Counted from the first letter of the stretch, positions 10,092 through 20,139 are shown. The stretch is 64,000 bases of DNA from Shimia sediminis (GCF_003990645.1 NZ_RYZK01000002.1:496001-560000), one strand, 5' to 3'. Program-made: numbers and translations. The notes: generated by a model from the letters alone, not told the origin.

Positions 10092-10934
10092 TCAATCCAA
10101 CGTTGGTGCGATCACATACATGGCCCGCAGACCCAATCCCGGCTGCACGCCCGGCATGATCTCTTGGAACGCGCGTTGCATGCTGCCACGTCCGTACATT
10201 TTTGACAGGGCCGTATCCACCAGCAGCCGGAATTCCGAATCCCCGCGCGCCATGGCCAGCCCATGCTTTTCAATGGTCAGGATCTCGTTCGACATTTTCA
10301 GGTTCAGCGCATTCGGGCTGGTCCGGTGCAGGCTGGCCAGGATGGACTGGTCCGCAAAGTAAGCGTCGATTCCACCACTTTCCAGCGCCTTGATGCCATC
10401 GAGATGTGACTCGAAAGACATCACTTCTGCCTGCATACCCGCCTGATTCAGGGTGTTGGTCAGCGCTTCCTTGGTGGTGGTGTTGCTGCGCACGCCCATC
10501 TTTTTCCCGGCATAGGCTGCGAACTGATCCGGCCCGTCACTGCGCACAAGGATCGAGGTGCCGTCGACGAAGGTCGGGATCGAGAAATCCACCGTCTTGC
10601 GGCGTTCCAGCGTGATCGTCGCAGCGCCGCACAACAGGTCAATCTCGCCTGCTGCAACCTTTTCAAACCGGTTCGCCGTATCTACCGGCACAAAGCGCAC
10701 GTCCAGGCCGCTCTCCAGTTTCAGATGGTTCAGGATTTCCTGTGCCACTTCCGCGCAGACAAGCGGCGAATAACCTGCCGGTTCACCACCGGGTCGCTGA
10801 TAGGACAGTGGCGGCGCGTCGACCCGGAAACCCAGTGTCAAAACGCCGGTGTCTTTGATGCGGTCCAGGGTCTGGGCCGAGGCAAGCCCACAGGTCAGCG
10901 CCAGGGCCGACAGCATCATTGGAAATAACTTCAT
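10092..10934 (-). CDS. Periplasmic amino-acid-binding protein (ABC transporter family 3)
   Basis: 280 residues from ATG at 10934; the ORF runs further upstream but residues 1-20 of this start form a clear Sec signal peptide (MKLFPMMLSALALTCGLASA). The mature part shows the family 3 pattern: LKDTG-like RIKDTGVLTLGFR, PPLSYQRPGGEPAGYSPLVC, and the DLLCGAATITLERRKTVDFS motif seen in glutamate/aspartate-binding proteins. No permease or ATPase gene adjoins it, so it must use a transporter encoded elsewhere or act in sensing. It converges on dnaJ and shares that terminator. Confidence 0.85.
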   Translation of the reverse strand: MKLFPMMLSALALTCGLASAQTLDRIKDTGVLTLGFRVDAPPLSYQRPGGEPAGYSPLVCAEVAQEILNHLKLESGLDVRFVPVDTANRFEKVAAGEIDLLCGAATITLERRKTVDFSIPTFVDGTSILVRSDGPDQFAAYAGKKMGVRSNTTTKEALTNTLNQAGMQAEVMSFESHLDGIKALESGGIDAYFADQSILASLHRTSPNALNLKMSNEILTIEKHGLAMARGDSEFRLLVDTALSKMYGRGSMQRAFQEIMPGVQPGLGLRAMYVIAPTLD

Positions 10935-11059
10935 GGTATGTCCCGTAATAAGAGTTGGCAAAATCATGATTGATCTGCGCAAGGCTACACCGCCGGCCCT
11001 GCCCCGACAAACACGTTTCGCAGCAGATGTGTTAATGCGCCCGCATGACGTGACGCAAC

Positions 11060-11103
11060 ACCGACGCTTTACCGATGCGATACCGACGTAGTACCGACGT
11101 GCG
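11060..11103 (+). repeat. 11-bp tandem element, copy A (four units)
   Basis: Four consecutive 11-base units: ACCGACGCTTT, ACCGATGCGAT, ACCGACGTAGT and ACCGACGTGCG. Every unit begins ACCGA. It lies in the divergent gap between the amino-acid-binding gene and radC, 62 bp before the radC ATG. The same unit recurs at 52308 and 60493. Confidence 0.85.
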
Positions 11104-11165
11104 TTCTCACCGTTAACTTTTGGCAGATTAACCCTTCGTTCACCCTGTTTCGGCAGGCTGTGCCC

Positions 11166-11930
11166 ATGTCCGACCCACGCGCCTTTACCGAGATGCCGCT
11201 GCCTCTTTTCGAGGTGGATGAGGCCGTGCCAGAACCCATTCCCAAGGGGGGGCGCCTGCCCTCGTACATCGCCGACCACCGCAAACGGTTGCGGCAGCGT
11301 TTTCTCTCGGGCGGCGCAGATGCCCTGCCGGATTACGAGTTGTTAGAGCTGGTCCTCTTCCGCGCCATTCCACGCCGGGACGTAAAGCCCCTGGCGCGTC
11401 AACTCCTTGATACTTTTGGGGATTTCAACCGCGTTCTCTCGGCCCCGGTTGCCCGCCTGTCCGAGGTCAGCGGCGTTGGCGAGGCCGTGATCACCGAGTT
11501 GAAGATCATCGAGGCCGCCGCCCACCGGCTCGCCCGTTCCCGTGTCTTGCAGCGTCATGTGCTCTCGGGCTGGGACGTCTTGGTCGACTATTGCCACACC
11601 ACCATGGCTCACCGCGAGACCGAGCAGTTTCGGGTGCTGTACCTTGATCGCAAGAACGTCCTGATCGCGGACGAAGAGCAGGCCCGCGGCACCGTCGATC
11701 ACGTCCCCGTCTACCCCCGGGAGGTCGTGAAACGCGCCCTCGAAATCAACGCCAGCGCCTTGATTTTAGTACATAATCACCCATCAGGAGACCCCACGCC
11801 CTCGCCGTCGGACATTGCGATGACCCAACAGGTTCAAGAGGCTGCCGGGGTCATGGGCATCACCCTGCACGACCACCTGATCGTCGGCAAGTCCCGCGAA
11901 TTGAGCTTTCGTGCCGAGGGCTATCTCTAG
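11166..11930 (+). CDS. radC: RadC/JAB1-MPN domain protein
   Basis: 254 residues. ATG at 11166 is preferred over GTG at 11160 because an AGG lies 8 bases before it. A helix-hairpin-helix region (residues 50-115, RLSEVSGVGEAVITELK) is followed by the MPN metal-binding motif HNHPSGDPTPSPSD (HxHx7-10D) near residue 200. The family was named after a DNA-repair locus, but its true biochemical role is unsettled; a metalloprotease or nuclease-like function has been proposed. The stop overlaps the convergent PstS-OmpA gene by four bases. Confidence 0.92.
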   Translation: MSDPRAFTEMPLPLFEVDEAVPEPIPKGGRLPSYIADHRKRLRQRFLSGGADALPDYELLELVLFRAIPRRDVKPLARQLLDTFGDFNRVLSAPVARLSEVSGVGEAVITELKIIEAAAHRLARSRVLQRHVLSGWDVLVDYCHTTMAHRETEQFRVLYLDRKNVLIADEEQARGTVDHVPVYPREVVKRALEINASALILVHNHPSGDPTPSPSDIAMTQQVQEAAGVMGITLHDHLIVGKSRELSFRAEGYL

Positions 11931-13486
11931 CGCAGCCAGACCTCGACCCGTCGGTTCACCTGACGCCCCCAGGCACTGTCATCACAGGCCATTGGCATCG
12001 CCTCGCCAAAGGCATCCACGTCAATGGTCAGCTGGTCAAAGTTCGCGGTCTCCGCCGCCGCCACCACGGCCTCGCGCACGGTTTCCGCACGCTTCAGGGC
12101 AATCTGGCGATTACCCGCCGCCGCCCCTTCGCCATCACTGAAGCCGACGAACACCAGCTTGCGGGCATCATAGAGCCCCGCCTCAAGTGCCCGGGCCAGT
12201 TGCTGCACGTTCGAGCGCGATTGCGCGTCCAGACGGGTTGATCCGGCCTGAAACCGGAACGAGGTTGTGAGCCGCTTCATGGGGCCCAAGCGGTTGACCA
12301 TACGTTGTAATTCTTCCAGCGTCACATCCGCGCCAGCCACTGAAATGGCATTGGCGAACCGATCCCCTTGCAGGTTCACAGGCACCTCTTCCGGGGCCTG
12401 GTCAACAAAGCCGACCCGGCGGATCACGATCTGCGCCGACGGGCTGCGTGTATAGGCCAGAAACTCGCGCGCGATCTTGGGCAGACGCCGTGCCGGAAAG
12501 TACAGGAACATCGGTGCGGTCAGCGGATAGTCTTCGGTCTTGATCGTGCGGCGCGAGGCCGTCAGCGCGAACCCACACTCCCCATCCAGCGTCAGCAACT
12601 GAGTGTTGCCGGTCTCGGAGAAGCTGGCAATGCCGATGGCAAAGGGATCACGCATCACCGCCGAGACCAACGAAATGTTGCGCTCGTGCCGCTGGGTGGT
12701 GTCGGCCACCACGCGGCCCACGGGCTTCATCAACTGGTCCTCAACCGCCTGCGCCATGCCCGAGCTTGGCTCCATCAGATGCAGTGCAATCGGCGCATCC
12801 GGGCCGCCAAACTCAATCCAGTTGTCAATCTGCCCGGCAAAGACCTGCGCCAGTTGCAGAGGCGACAGGGCCTTTACAGGATTGCCCGGAGACACCACCG
12901 GGACCATACCATCCAGCGCCAGGACGCGGCTGCGGTTGCTGTCGGTCATGTCGCCCAGACCTGCCTCGTACCCCCGTTTGGCCTCGGCCGACCGGATCTC
13001 GCGCAGGGACATGGCAATGTCCGCCTCGTCCGCCAGCAGGTCGGCAAAACCTTCGTCCGAATTGGAAGAGTGAAAGGTGAACCGCGCGAGGACCTGCCCG
13101 CTGGCACCATCGCTCAGTTCATAGTCAAACCGTTCGACATCTTCGAAGCTGCGCGCCACCTTGTAGTTGTTGCGCAGGGCAAACGCCTCGATCAAGGCTG
13201 GCATCAGAACCTCACCCATGGTGGCAGCGCCTGAAATCGACACCTCGGCAATATAGTTGACCAGACTGGGGCACGCCGGGCCTTCGCAATTCACGCCGGT
13301 GCCGTCCACGGTCAGCTCGCCATATTTCGTGCGGACCCGATAAAACTCGCCATCGAACCCCAGGAATGTGCCGGTGATTTCAACTGATCCATCCTGCGAC
13401 CGCAGGGTAATGTCCTGGGCGACCCCAAAAGACACGTTCAAAAAAAGGAAAAGTGCGGCGAAAACCGCCGCACGAAACTGTTGCAT
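11927..13486 (-). CDS. PstS-like substrate-binding domain fused to OmpA domain
   Basis: 519 residues with a signal peptide (1-23, ending FGVAQ/D). An N-terminal small domain (25-80, DITLRSQDGSVEITG) precedes a phosphate-binding-protein-like fold from about 80 to 345 (VSISGAATMGEVLMPALIEAF resembles the PstS start). Residues 390-519 are an OmpA-type peptidoglycan-binding domain (FRFQAGSTRLDAQSRSNV, then GFSDGEGAAAGNRQIALKRAETV). It probably links ligand sensing or scavenging to the cell wall. The whole architecture is known in Rhodobacterales as an uncharacterised phosphate-ABC/OmpA protein; the ligand is not known. It follows the 13510 gene by 23 bp and may be co-transcribed. Confidence 0.75.
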   Translation of the reverse strand: MQQFRAAVFAALFLFLNVSFGVAQDITLRSQDGSVEITGTFLGFDGEFYRVRTKYGELTVDGTGVNCEGPACPSLVNYIAEVSISGAATMGEVLMPALIEAFALRNNYKVARSFEDVERFDYELSDGASGQVLARFTFHSSNSDEGFADLLADEADIAMSLREIRSAEAKRGYEAGLGDMTDSNRSRVLALDGMVPVVSPGNPVKALSPLQLAQVFAGQIDNWIEFGGPDAPIALHLMEPSSGMAQAVEDQLMKPVGRVVADTTQRHERNISLVSAVMRDPFAIGIASFSETGNTQLLTLDGECGFALTASRRTIKTEDYPLTAPMFLYFPARRLPKIAREFLAYTRSPSAQIVIRRVGFVDQAPEEVPVNLQGDRFANAISVAGADVTLEELQRMVNRLGPMKRLTTSFRFQAGSTRLDAQSRSNVQQLARALEAGLYDARKLVFVGFSDGEGAAAGNRQIALKRAETVREAVVAAAETANFDQLTIDVDAFGEAMPMACDDSAWGRQVNRRVEVWLR

Positions 13487-13509
13487 AAATCAGTTCCCGA
13501 AATCACCCG

Positions 13510-14595
13510 TTACTTACGGGCGATTGTCAGGTCTTCGAACAGGTTTTTCAACACCAGAAATTCACCCTTGGCGTCGCAGTCCGGCATTGCCAGGGTCAGA
13601 TCCTGCACGCGTGCGTCAGCCTCACCCTGCAATTCCAGCGATGTGGCCGAGATATCGCGGCCACAATTTACCGAACTGACCTCTGCTTCCAGACTTATGG
13701 AAATCTGCCCACCTTCCCGTGCCGTGGCAGTGGGGAAGGTATAGACCTCGACCATCAGCGGCTCTGGCGCGTCTTGATTGCCCAGTCGGGTGATAAACCC
13801 ACCTTCGCCCGCGGCAACAGCGGTCAAATCGCGTGGCGTGCCCTGCCATACATGGCCGTCTTCACCATAGCTTGCACCATATTCCAGAGCGTGAAGCTGC
13901 AAACCTGTCTCGCCCATCCATTGCACCGCCACGCGATCATAAAAGGGCAGCGAACTGACGTCCGCACGGGCCACGGCCCCGTCGCCATTGGTAAAGGCGA
14001 CAACAAACATCGCATGTTCGGCCAGGGCTGGTACGGACACGTTCAGCGTTCCGTCCAGACCCAGAACCTCGGTGAACTTCAGGCCACCGTGATGGATGGT
14101 CACGCGCTCGCCCGACAGGCAGGGTGCGCTAAGGGTCAGATCAACCATCGCCGCCGCCACGGGTTCGGCGGTGAGCGTGGCATCGCAATTCAGCAGTGGC
14201 GAGGCTTCTTCCTGCGGCAATACACCCACCGGAATGTCACGTGAAACCAACAGGATAACCGGCTGCGTCGGCAATGTAGACTGGTGAGACAACTCTTGCG
14301 GCAGCGATGGCAGGGTCGACAGTGTCTCGACCCCTTGCAAGCCGTCCATTTGACCCGCAGGCAGGCTCGCCTTGATCACATCATCAGGGTTGATCACCAC
14401 AGTGTCCCGCACCAGAACCTGACCGGCATAACTGGCTTCGCTCTGTTGCATCAAAAAGGCAATGGACATGGCCGCGGAAAAGCTCGCTCCGGCCCAGGCA
14501 TAGCGGCGGTAGACATTAATATCCTTCTTGAAGAGACCCTCTCCAAGGTTCTCTTTCTTCAAGATACCTTTCTTGAACATGTCTTTACTAAACAT
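13510..14595 (-). CDS. Uncharacterised membrane-anchored envelope protein, secA-linked
   Basis: 361 residues. ATG at 14595 is chosen because GGAG sits 6 bases upstream; an earlier in-frame codon at 14628 lacks this. The first 30 residues are a Lys-rich repeat (MFSKDMFKKGILKKENLGEG) before one hydrophobic segment (residues 35-52). The rest is periplasmic with an even number of cysteines (NCDATL, APCLSGER, VNCGRD, PDCDAKG), suggesting disulfides. Similar genes beside secA in related bacteria are sometimes labelled translocase, but I see no translocase domain. It probably shares an operon with the PstS-OmpA gene downstream. Confidence 0.7.
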   Translation of the reverse strand: MFSKDMFKKGILKKENLGEGLFKKDINVYRRYAWAGASFSAAMSIAFLMQQSEASYAGQVLVRDTVVINPDDVIKASLPAGQMDGLQGVETLSTLPSLPQELSHQSTLPTQPVILLVSRDIPVGVLPQEEASPLLNCDATLTAEPVAAAMVDLTLSAPCLSGERVTIHHGGLKFTEVLGLDGTLNVSVPALAEHAMFVVAFTNGDGAVARADVSSLPFYDRVAVQWMGETGLQLHALEYGASYGEDGHVWQGTPRDLTAVAAGEGGFITRLGNQDAPEPLMVEVYTFPTATAREGGQISISLEAEVSSVNCGRDISATSLELQGEADARVQDLTLAMPDCDAKGEFLVLKNLFEDLTIARK

Positions 14596-14640
14596 TCGTG
14601 ACTCCAAACTCGCACTGCCCCGTGCCACTTTGGTGCCATC

Positions 14641-14665
14641 AAAAAAGGGCGCTCATATGGCGCCC
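14641..14665 (-). terminator. Intrinsic terminator of secA
   Basis: Stem GGGCGC at 14647-14652 with GCGCCC at 14660-14665 and a 7-base loop. On the minus strand it is followed by six T residues (14646-14641), just past the secA stop and before the 13510-14595 gene. Confidence 0.8.
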
Positions 14666-14691
14666 TTTTGGAGATTGTCTGTCGATTAACC

Positions 14692-17391
14692 CTAGCTCAG
14701 ACGACCATGGCAGTGCTTGAACTTCTTGCCGGAGCCACAGGGACAAGACGCATTTCGACCCGGATTTCCCCAGGTAGCAGGGTCGTTTTCGTCAAACCCT
14801 TCGACGGCATCCTCGGTTGGTGCGGGGGGCTCGGCAGGTGCCTGGGCGGCGGCTTCCAGCGCCTGGCGCTGCTGTGCCATTTCCAATGCCAACTGTTGCT
14901 GTTCTTCTTCCGACATCGGGCGAATGTTCGACAGGGTCCGCGTCACATCCGAGCGCAAGCCGTCCAGCATGTTCTCGAACAATTGGAAGGACTCGTTCTT
15001 GTATTCGTTCAGCGGATCGCGCTGCGCATAACCGCGGAACCCGACAACCGAGCGCAGATGCTCCAGCGTCAGGAGGTGTTCGCGCCATTTGGTGTCGATG
15101 GTCTGCAGCAGCACCTGTTTTTCGACCATGCGCATGGCCTCGGGGCCAAAGCTGACAGCTTTTTGCGCCATCATCTCATCGACTGCCTTTTCCAGACGCT
15201 CCTGAATGACGTCGTCGTCGACGCCTTCTTCGTCCGCCCAGTCGATCACCGGCACGTCGATGCCCAGCTGTTCGATACACGCAGCATAGAGGCCCTCTGT
15301 GTCCCACTGATCCGCGTAGGTCTTGGGCGGCATGTATTGATCCACCAGATCGGCAATGACCTCGTGGCGCATTTCCTGCGCGATGTTGGACAGGTCCTCG
15401 GCTTCCATAATGTCGCGACGCTGGCCAAAGATCACCTTTCGCTGGTCGTTCATCACGTCGTCGAATTTCAACAGCTGCTTACGAATGTCAAAGTTGCGGC
15501 CTTCGACCTTGGCCTGCGCACGTTCCAGAGACTTGTTCACCCAAGGGTGCACAATCGCCTCACCTTCTTTCATGCCCAGTGTCGACAGCACCTTTTCCAG
15601 ACGCTCCGAGCCAAAGATCCGCATCAGGTCGTCTTCGAGGCTCAGGAAAAACGCCGAACGGCCCGGGTCACCCTGACGGCCGGAACGACCGCGCAGCTGG
15701 TTATCGATACGGCGGCTTTCGTGGCGTTCGGTGGCCAGAACAAACAGACCACCTGCCTTTTTCACCGCGTCCTCGTCGGCTGCATGGGCCGCTTCGATCT
15801 CGGCGCGAATGGCCGCGTGGTCACTCTCGGGGTTGGCGGCAATCGCTTCCAGCACCGTGAATTCAACGTTACCACCCAGTTTGATGTCGGTCCCGCGACC
15901 GGCCATGTTGGTGGCGATAGTGACCGCGCCCAGCTTACCGGCGTCCGCAACAATCTGCGCTTCCTGCTCGTGCTGGCGGGCGTTCAGAACGTTGTGCTTC
16001 ACCTTGGCCTTGGTCAGAAGATCGCTCAGGAATTCCGACTTTTCGATCGAGGTGGTGCCGACAAGGATCGGCTGACCCTTTTCATTGGCTTCCTTGATGG
16101 TCTCGACGATGGCCTCGAACTTTTCGCGCGCCGTCCGATAGACGGCATCATCTTCGTCTTCCCGTGCAATCGGGCGGTTCGTCGGCACTTCGACCACGCC
16201 CAGCCCGTAAATCTCGGCAAATTCCTCGGCCTCGGTGGCCGCGGTGCCGGTCATGCCTGCCAGTTTGGCATAAAGACGGAAGTAGTTCTGGAAGGTCACC
16301 TGCGCCAGCGTCACGTTTTCAGGCTGAATAGCACAACCTTCCTTGGCCTCGATGGCCTGGTGCAGACCTTCGGACAGGCGACGACCGGCCATCATCCGGC
16401 CGGTGAACTCGTCGATCAGCACAACCTCGTTGTCGCGTACGATATAGTCCTTGTCCTTGGTGAACAGCTTGTGCGCGCGCAGACCTTGGTTGATGTGGTG
16501 CACAATCGTGGTGCTCTCCGGGTCATACAGCGACTGGCCTTCGGGCAGAATGCCACGTGCCAAAAGCGTCGCCTCGAGATGGTCATTGCCCTCGTCGGTA
16601 AAGTTCACCTGACGGGTCTTTTCGTCGATGGTGAAATGCGCGTCCGACAGTTCAGGGATCAGCACGTCGATCGAGTTGTACATCTCGGTGCGGTCTTCGG
16701 CAGGGCCCGAGATGATCAGCGGTGTCCGTGCTTCGTCGATCAGGATCGAGTCGACCTCGTCCACGATGGCAAAGTTATGCTTGCGCTGGGACATCTCGCG
16801 CAGATCGCTGCGCATATTGTCACGCAAATAGTCAAAGCCAAGCTCGTTGTTGGTGGCATAGGTCACGTCACAGGCATAGGCCGCACGCTTTTCGTCGTCA
16901 GGCTGACGCGGGTAAACAACCCCGGTGGTCATGCCCAAGGCGCCATAGACCTTGCCCATCCACTCAGCATCCCGCTTGGCGAGATAGTCGTTCACAGTGA
17001 CGATATGCACGCCCTCGCGTGTCAGGGCATTCAGATAGGCCGGGAAGGTCGCGACAAGCGTCTTGCCCTCACCGGTTTTCATTTCCGAGATATTGCCCTG
17101 GTGCAAAAAGATGCCGCCCATCAGCTGCGTGTCAAAGGCTCGCAGACCCAACGCCCGCAGCGCGGCTTCTCGACAGTTGGCAAAGGCCTCGGGCAGCAGA
17201 TCATCCAGCGACTCGCCACCTTTGGCACGCTCCGACAACTCGTCGGTTTTTGCCTTGATCTCGTCATCGGAAAGCTTCTGGAATTCCGGCTCAAGCGCGT
17301 TGATCTTGTCAACGATGGGGCGGGTGGCCTTGATCTTGCGGTCGTTCGGCGTTCCGAACACTTTTTTGGCAAGTTTTCCGATGCCCAGCAT
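14692..17391 (-). CDS. secA: Preprotein translocase ATPase SecA
   Basis: 899 residues from ATG at 17391 ([18 protein letters not shown] is the usual SecA start); 22 extra in-frame codons upstream are rejected. Walker [13 protein letters not shown] lies near residue 105 and the [15 protein letters not shown] Walker B region near 210. The helicase-like motor motifs include [13 protein letters not shown] and [10 protein letters not shown]. The C-terminus carries the zinc-binding [13 protein letters not shown] that contacts SecB. It drives post-translational export through SecYEG. Single gene, terminated at 14641, divergent from the parvulin gene across 171 bp. Confidence 0.98.
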   Translation of the reverse strand: MLGIGKLAKKVFGTPNDRKIKATRPIVDKINALEPEFQKLSDDEIKAKTDELSERAKGGESLDDLLPEAFANCREAALRALGLRAFDTQLMGGIFLHQGNISEMKTGEGKTLVATFPAYLNALTREGVHIVTVNDYLAKRDAEWMGKVYGALGMTTGVVYPRQPDDEKRAAYACDVTYATNNELGFDYLRDNMRSDLREMSQRKHNFAIVDEVDSILIDEARTPLIISGPAEDRTEMYNSIDVLIPELSDAHFTIDEKTRQVNFTDEGNDHLEATLLARGILPEGQSLYDPESTTIVHHINQGLRAHKLFTKDKDYIVRDNEVVLIDEFTGRMMAGRRLSEGLHQAIEAKEGCAIQPENVTLAQVTFQNYFRLYAKLAGMTGTAATEAEEFAEIYGLGVVEVPTNRPIAREDEDDAVYRTAREKFEAIVETIKEANEKGQPILVGTTSIEKSEFLSDLLTKAKVKHNVLNARQHEQEAQIVADAGKLGAVTIATNMAGRGTDIKLGGNVEFTVLEAIAANPESDHAAIRAEIEAAHAADEDAVKKAGGLFVLATERHESRRIDNQLRGRSGRQGDPGRSAFFLSLEDDLMRIFGSERLEKVLSTLGMKEGEAIVHPWVNKSLERAQAKVEGRNFDIRKQLLKFDDVMNDQRKVIFGQRRDIMEAEDLSNIAQEMRHEVIADLVDQYMPPKTYADQWDTEGLYAACIEQLGIDVPVIDWADEEGVDDDVIQERLEKAVDEMMAQKAVSFGPEAMRMVEKQVLLQTIDTKWREHLLTLEHLRSVVGFRGYAQRDPLNEYKNESFQLFENMLDGLRSDVTRTLSNIRPMSEEEQQQLALEMAQQRQALEAAAQAPAEPPAPTEDAVEGFDENDPATWGNPGRNASCPCGSGKKFKHCHGRLS

Positions 17392-17562
17392 ATAATTTTG
17401 TCCTTCGTTGACACATTCGTGCGAGGCATCTGCTTGCCCGTCCCGCGCCCTGCTCATACAAACGGGGAAAGGCCGGTTTGCCTACGTCACAAAGCGATGT
17501 AAGGGGCCTATGTAACAGTGTCAACGCCGCCAACCAGCGCGGTAGGAGCCAAGGACAAAACG

Positions 17563-18432
17563 ATGTCGAAACACCTCAGAATTTTCCGCTCTGTCGCGGT
17601 TGCCGCGATGCTTTGCGGGCCCGCTATTGCACAAGAGGCCCCGACGGCGACGTCCGTGATGGCAACCGTGAACGGTGTCGAGATCACCCTGGGCCAGATG
17701 ATCCTGGTGCGCGACGCGCTGCCCGACCAGTACAAAAGCCTGCCGGATGATGTGCTGTTCAACGGCATCCTCGACCAGATCGTGCAGCAAACCGTTCTCT
17801 CGCAGTCATTGACCGGCGACGAACCTGCCGCCATCGCCATGGCTTTGGAAAACGAACACCGCCTGCTGCGGGCAGGCGAGGCAATCAACCAGATTCTCGA
17901 GGCGGGCGTGCCAGAAGATGCCGTGAACGCAGCCTACGAGGCCCAGTATGTCACGGGCTACAGTGGCCCAACCGAATACAATGCCTCGCACATCCTGGTC
18001 GAAGAAGAGGAAAAGGCCATCGCCCTGCGCACAATCCTGCTCGATGGCGCTGATTTCGCCGAGACGGCCAAGGTCGAATCGACCGGCCCCTCGGGACCAT
18101 CTGGCGGCCTGCTTGGCTGGTTTGGACCCGGCGAAATGGTGCCCGCGTTTGAACAGGCGGTGAGCACGCTGGACGTCGGGCAGATTTCCGAACCGGTCAA
18201 AACTCAGTTCGGCTGGCATCTCATCATCCTAAACGACTCGCGTGTGCGTGCTGCACCGGCCTTGGACGAGGTTCGCACCCAATTGGTGAACGAGCTGCAA
18301 CAACAGCTGGTGGACGAAGAGATCGCCCGCCTGACCGAAACTGCCGACGTGGACCGCAGCACCGCCGAAGCGGTTGACCCTGCGTTGTTGAAACAAACCG
18401 GCCTTCTTGACGCCTGGACCGAGGGTAACTGA
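17563..18432 (+). CDS. Periplasmic parvulin-type peptidylprolyl isomerase
   Basis: 289 residues from ATG at 17563, with a signal peptide (about 1-25, ending AIAQ/E). An N-terminal helical chaperone region (30-135) is followed by a rotamase domain near 145-245: ASHILVEEEEKA, GPSGPSGGLLGWFGPGEMVPAFEQA, then TQFGWHLIILND. This is the PpiC/SurA/PrsA class, which catalyses cis-trans prolyl isomerisation and assists folding of exported proteins. It sits divergently beside secA and 1 bp upstream of argJ, so it is co-transcribed with argJ and the Nudix gene. Confidence 0.9.
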   Translation: MSKHLRIFRSVAVAAMLCGPAIAQEAPTATSVMATVNGVEITLGQMILVRDALPDQYKSLPDDVLFNGILDQIVQQTVLSQSLTGDEPAAIAMALENEHRLLRAGEAINQILEAGVPEDAVNAAYEAQYVTGYSGPTEYNASHILVEEEEKAIALRTILLDGADFAETAKVESTGPSGPSGGLLGWFGPGEMVPAFEQAVSTLDVGQISEPVKTQFGWHLIILNDSRVRAAPALDEVRTQLVNELQQQLVDEEIARLTETADVDRSTAEAVDPALLKQTGLLDAWTEGN

Positions 18433-18433
18433 T

Positions 18434-19663
18434 ATGGCCAAGATCACTGCTGTGTCCCCACTTGCACCTGCCAGTTTTCCTGATCTGCCCGAAATTGCCG
18501 GCGCAGAATTCGCCGCCGTCGAAGCTGGCGTAAAGTATCAGGGTCGCAAGGATGTCATGCTGGCGCGTCTGGCGCCGGGCACATCCATGGCCGGGGTTTT
18601 CACCCGGTCGGCCACCCGGTCGGCTTCGGTTCTGGACTGTCAGGAAAAGATCTCCGCCGACAGTGACCAAGGCGCGGCCATCATTGTCAACGCGGGCAAC
18701 GCAAACGCCTTTACCGGCAAAAACGGCGCCGAGGCGACCCACGCGGTCACCAGCGCTGTGGCTGCCTGTCTGGACGTGCCCGAAACACGGGTGTTTTCGT
18801 CGTCAACCGGCGTCATCGGCGAACCCCTGCCGCACGACCGCATCACGTCGAAACTCGCCGAGGCAAAGGCCAAGCTCTCCGTGGCATCTCTGAAGGATGC
18901 CGCCGAGGCCATTCGCACCACCGACACCTTTGCCAAGGGCGCCGCCGCCGAAGTTGTGATGGACGGCAAACCGGTACGAATTGCCGGAATCGCCAAGGGC
19001 TCGGGCATGATTGCGCCGGATATGGCCACCATGCTGGTCTATATCTTTACCGATGCCGCCGTTGAGCGTCCGCTCTTGCAGCAAATCCTGTCGGAACTGA
19101 CGGACCTGACCTTTAACAACATCACCGTCGACAGCGACACGTCGACCTCTGACACGCTGCTGCTCGCCGCAACCGGGGCAAGTGGCGCAACCGTCGACAG
19201 CGCGTCCGGGCCGTTCCGTGATGCTTTGCATTCGGTCATGCTGGACCTCGCGCATCAGGTCGTGCGGGATGGCGAAGGCGCCACAAAGTTTGTCGAGATC
19301 GCCGTCACCGGCGCCGCCTCAGACGCCGACGCCCGCACCCATGCGCTCGCTATTGCCAACTCACCGTTGGTAAAAACCGCCATCGCCGGTCAGGACCCCA
19401 ACTGGGGCCGCGTCGTCATGGCCATCGGCAAATCCGGCGCGGCGGCGGATCGCGATCTGCTGACCATCCGCTTCGGAGATGTGCTGGTGGCAGAACACGG
19501 CTGGGTGTCGCCCAACTACAGCGAAGACGACGGCGCCACCTACATGCAGCAACAGGATCTGGTCATTGGCGTTGATCTGGGCCTTGGCGACGGGCAGTCC
19601 ACGGTCTGGACCTGTGATCTGACCCATGGCTACATCACCATCAACGCGGACTATCGGTCGTGA
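18434..19663 (+). CDS. argJ: Bifunctional ornithine acetyltransferase / N-acetylglutamate synthase
   Basis: 409 residues, the usual length. ArgJ moves acetyl from N-acetylornithine to glutamate in the cyclic arginine pathway and, if bifunctional, also makes N-acetylglutamate from acetyl-CoA. The autocleavage site is visible: GSGMIAPDMATML, with Thr199 becoming the N-terminal nucleophile of the beta chain. The STGVIGEPLP oxyanion motif and the C-terminal VWTCDLTHGYITINADYR also match. The start lies one base after the parvulin stop; its stop overlaps the Nudix start (GTGA). Confidence 0.97.
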   Translation: MAKITAVSPLAPASFPDLPEIAGAEFAAVEAGVKYQGRKDVMLARLAPGTSMAGVFTRSATRSASVLDCQEKISADSDQGAAIIVNAGNANAFTGKNGAEATHAVTSAVAACLDVPETRVFSSSTGVIGEPLPHDRITSKLAEAKAKLSVASLKDAAEAIRTTDTFAKGAAAEVVMDGKPVRIAGIAKGSGMIAPDMATMLVYIFTDAAVERPLLQQILSELTDLTFNNITVDSDTSTSDTLLLAATGASGATVDSASGPFRDALHSVMLDLAHQVVRDGEGATKFVEIAVTGAASDADARTHALAIANSPLVKTAIAGQDPNWGRVVMAIGKSGAAADRDLLTIRFGDVLVAEHGWVSPNYSEDDGATYMQQQDLVIGVDLGLGDGQSTVWTCDLTHGYITINADYRS

Positions 19664-20061
19664 CCAAAGTCATTCTGGTCTCTGCCGTCGCGCTGATTGA
19701 CGTCGACGGGCGCGTGCTACTCGCGCAACGCCCCGAGGGTAAATCCATGGCCGGTCTTTGGGAGTTTCCGGGCGGCAAGGTCGAGCCGGGTGAAACCCCC
19801 GAAGTCGCCCTGATCCGCGAGCTTGAGGAAGAGTTGGGGATCAACACCTGGGCCAGCTGCCTCGCGCCGCTGACCTTTGCCTCGCACAGTTACGAGGATT
19901 TTCACCTTCTGATGCCGCTCTTTGCCTGTCGCAAGTGGGAGGGAACACCCATCTCGAAAGAGAATCAATCCCTGCGCTGGGTGCGGCCAGAGAATCTGCG
20001 CGACTTCAAGATGCCCGCTGCAGATGTGCCCTTGATCCCCATCTTGCGGGATTGGCTGTAG
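19660..20061 (+). CDS. mutT: Nudix hydrolase, MutT-type (8-oxo-dGTP diphosphatase)
   Basis: 133 residues beginning at GTG 19660, which overlaps the argJ stop. The full Nudix box is present at residues 38-60 (GGKVEPGETPEVALIRELEE followed by ELGI). The preceding LLAQRPEGKSMAGLWEFPGG is the substrate-loop signature of MutT enzymes that clean 8-oxo-dGTP from the nucleotide pool. The length matches E. coli MutT (129). It is the last gene of the parvulin-argJ-mutT run. The exact substrate is inferred from the MAGLWEFPGG motif. Confidence 0.9.
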   Translation: MTKVILVSAVALIDVDGRVLLAQRPEGKSMAGLWEFPGGKVEPGETPEVALIRELEEELGINTWASCLAPLTFASHSYEDFHLLMPLFACRKWEGTPISKENQSLRWVRPENLRDFKMPAADVPLIPILRDWL

Positions 20062-20139
20062 ACATTTTGTGCAATGAATTCGGCCAGATGCCATATCTTG
20101 TGCGGTCCATACTCACAAAAAAAGTAGAAATCACAAAAA

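Noticed and set aside
14668-17502. 944-codon ORF antisense to secA
   Set aside because: It is the complement of SecA's strong codon bias, with no recognisable motif and an amino-acid make-up of a shadow frame.
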